Part shown: piece after piece, positions 63,219 through 64,000 of the stretch
How the letters are laid out: each line of letters starts with the position of its first letter
Numbering within the stretch: the first letter of the stretch is position 1
Source: Halorhabdus salina
Lineage (GTDB): Archaea; Halobacteriota; Halobacteria; Halobacteriales; Haloarculaceae
Assembly (NCBI RefSeq): GCF_013839425.1
Contig: NZ_JACDNP010000009.1
Location: 1 to 64,000, forward strand
DNA length: 64,000 nt
Reading direction: 5' to 3'
Translations under genes and position numbers: made by a program
The notes under the pieces: generated by a model
What the model was told of the DNA's origin: nothing
Database searches by the model: none
Seen by the model: the letters and a program-made list of their open reading frames with translations, nothing else

Positions 63219-64000
63219 ATGAGCCTGGGTCGCCGGATCGGCCTCGGGCTCGCCGGGGTGGTGCTGATTGTGGCCCTGGTCGGGAGTAACGCGTTCATTA
63301 CTGCCGGGCAAACCGCGTTGAGTGCCGACTACGTGACTGAGACGCTCGAGGATGAGGATGCGTATGCGGAGGCGACAGACGTCCTCGAAGAGCAGATCAG
63401 CAACGAGATTGGGGCCGTGGACTTCAACGCTGGCGGGTCGCTGCCCGCCCAGATCGACGCCTCTGGAGTCGAACCCGAGCAACTCGTCGACGACGCCCTC
63501 ACCGAGTCCTACGTCCGAACCCAGACCAACCAGAATATCGAAGCCATCTACGCGTTTCTCCACGGTGAGACTGACGCGTTGTTACTTGAAGTCGATCTCG
63601 TACCGGTAAAATCCAACTTCGCTGAGGCAGTCACCGAGGGCATGATCGCCGTCGACGCGCCCGCTTTGGCCGACGTCGCGGCCGACCAGGTCGACGGGGC
63701 CGGCGGACAGATCGACGCAACGACCGTCGAAGGGCTGCTCGAGAGTGAGTCGAGCTTCCAGCAGACCCGGGCCGAGTTCCAGGCGTCGCTGCCCGACGGG
63801 GCGGATCTGAATACGGTCAACGAGCAACTCAAGTCCGACCTCGAAACGGCGACGCGCCAGGAGATCGGTGGCTACGACCAGGGGATCACCGATGCGGCTG
63901 TCGACTTTGAATTCGCGACGGTCGACGCGCTGACGGGCGATCTCACCTACCAGAAGTACAGCCAGAAAGTCGAATCCCTCAAAAAGGATATTGCCGAGCG
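63219..64000 (+). CDS. Membrane-anchored unknown protein, 3' end outside window
   Basis: 260 codons visible from the ATG at 63219. One N-terminal helix (about 5-25, IGLGLAGVVLIVALVGSNAF) is followed by a long acidic, mainly helical outside part. It is coupled to a tiny upstream frame by an ATGA overlap. I do not recognise the family; the layout resembles haloarchaeal membrane proteins with a large extracellular loop. The end lies beyond the window. Confidence 0.75.
   Translation, partial: MSLGRRIGLGLAGVVLIVALVGSNAFITAGQTALSADYVTETLEDEDAYAEATDVLEEQISNEIGAVDFNAGGSLPAQIDASGVEPEQLVDDALTESYVRTQTNQNIEAIYAFLHGETDALLLEVDLVPVKSNFAEAVTEGMIAVDAPALADVAADQVDGAGGQIDATTVEGLLESESSFQQTRAEFQASLPDGADLNTVNEQLKSDLETATRQEIGGYDQGITDAAVDFEFATVDALTGDLTYQKYSQKVESLKKDIAE

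Noticed and set aside
63148-63222. 24-codon frame overlapping the start of the last gene by ATGA
   Set aside because: Very short and polar with no features; it could be a leader peptide but the sequence alone does not support it.

Overview
The window is a stretch of a haloarchaeal (class Halobacteria) chromosome. Coding DNA is GC-rich with strong third-position G/C bias, and the proteins are acidic. Many genes have a TATA-like box about 25-30 bases before the start codon, as expected for leaderless transcripts. Marker genes include a thermosome, an archaeosortase, diphthine synthase, archaeal Trm5, aIF2-beta with a TRAM domain, and a bacterioruberin cluster (crtD-lyeJ-cruF). A Haloarculaceae-type host is likely, but that is inference.

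Layout. 1-8.3 kb holds housekeeping genes: a lipoprotein fragment, proC, a putative RNA polymerase epsilon protein, a family-4 uracil-DNA glycosylase, DUF99, serS and a thermosome subunit. A near-identical 50-bp element lies upstream of both the epsilon gene and serS. 8.5-14.7 kb is a cell-surface glycan block (flippase-like protein, sulfatase, polysaccharide deacetylase, two membrane glycosyltransferases), followed by a HemAT-type aerotaxis transducer. 16.5-26.8 kb carries hisA, hisB with an ACT-domain regulator, pgi, artA, dphB, a HalX protein and trm5. A tRNA-Thr(CGU) at 26.9 kb is followed by a lower-GC stretch with a pilin and hairpin-rich scraps. 28.4-32.6 kb holds a GHMP-family enzyme, an esterase-like lipoprotein and uvrB.

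Accessory DNA. Between 32.65 and 35.14 kb an AT-rich insert carries two proteins with HEPN-type RxxxxH motifs, each joined to a zinc ribbon, and a third protein that may be nuclease-like. The insert is flanked by a duplicated uvrB promoter plus 5' end (92 bp, about 88% identical). At 38.2-39.0 kb a TumE-type toxin-antitoxin pair lies between two perfect 34-bp direct repeats; one repeat is the exact 3' end, stop codon included, of a rubrerythrin-like gene. At 42.6-49.3 kb there is a gene graveyard: a 3'-altered transcription factor S gene next to a second, inverted TFS gene, broken HNH-nuclease and GHKL-like genes, an intact chemotaxis transducer, a broken IS5-type transposase and an integrase fragment. 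After it come a PIN/RHH toxin-antitoxin pair and an XRE repressor/membrane-protein pair with a perfect 24-bp operator.

50.9-64 kb returns to core content: a repeat-rich DUF5059/halocyanin lipoprotein behind two DtxR-like metal boxes, a ZIP transporter, the bacterioruberin operon, a GNAT enzyme, a fructosamine-kinase-like protein, aIF2-beta, a GT4 glycosyltransferase and a membrane protein cut by the window edge. Several gene fossils (MFS, SRAP, a lipoprotein with an in-frame amber) show ongoing gene decay.

The best candidate for an undescribed system is the HEPN/zinc-ribbon insert at the uvrB 5' end. The TumE module at the rubrerythrin 3' end has a similar gene-end-duplicating architecture.
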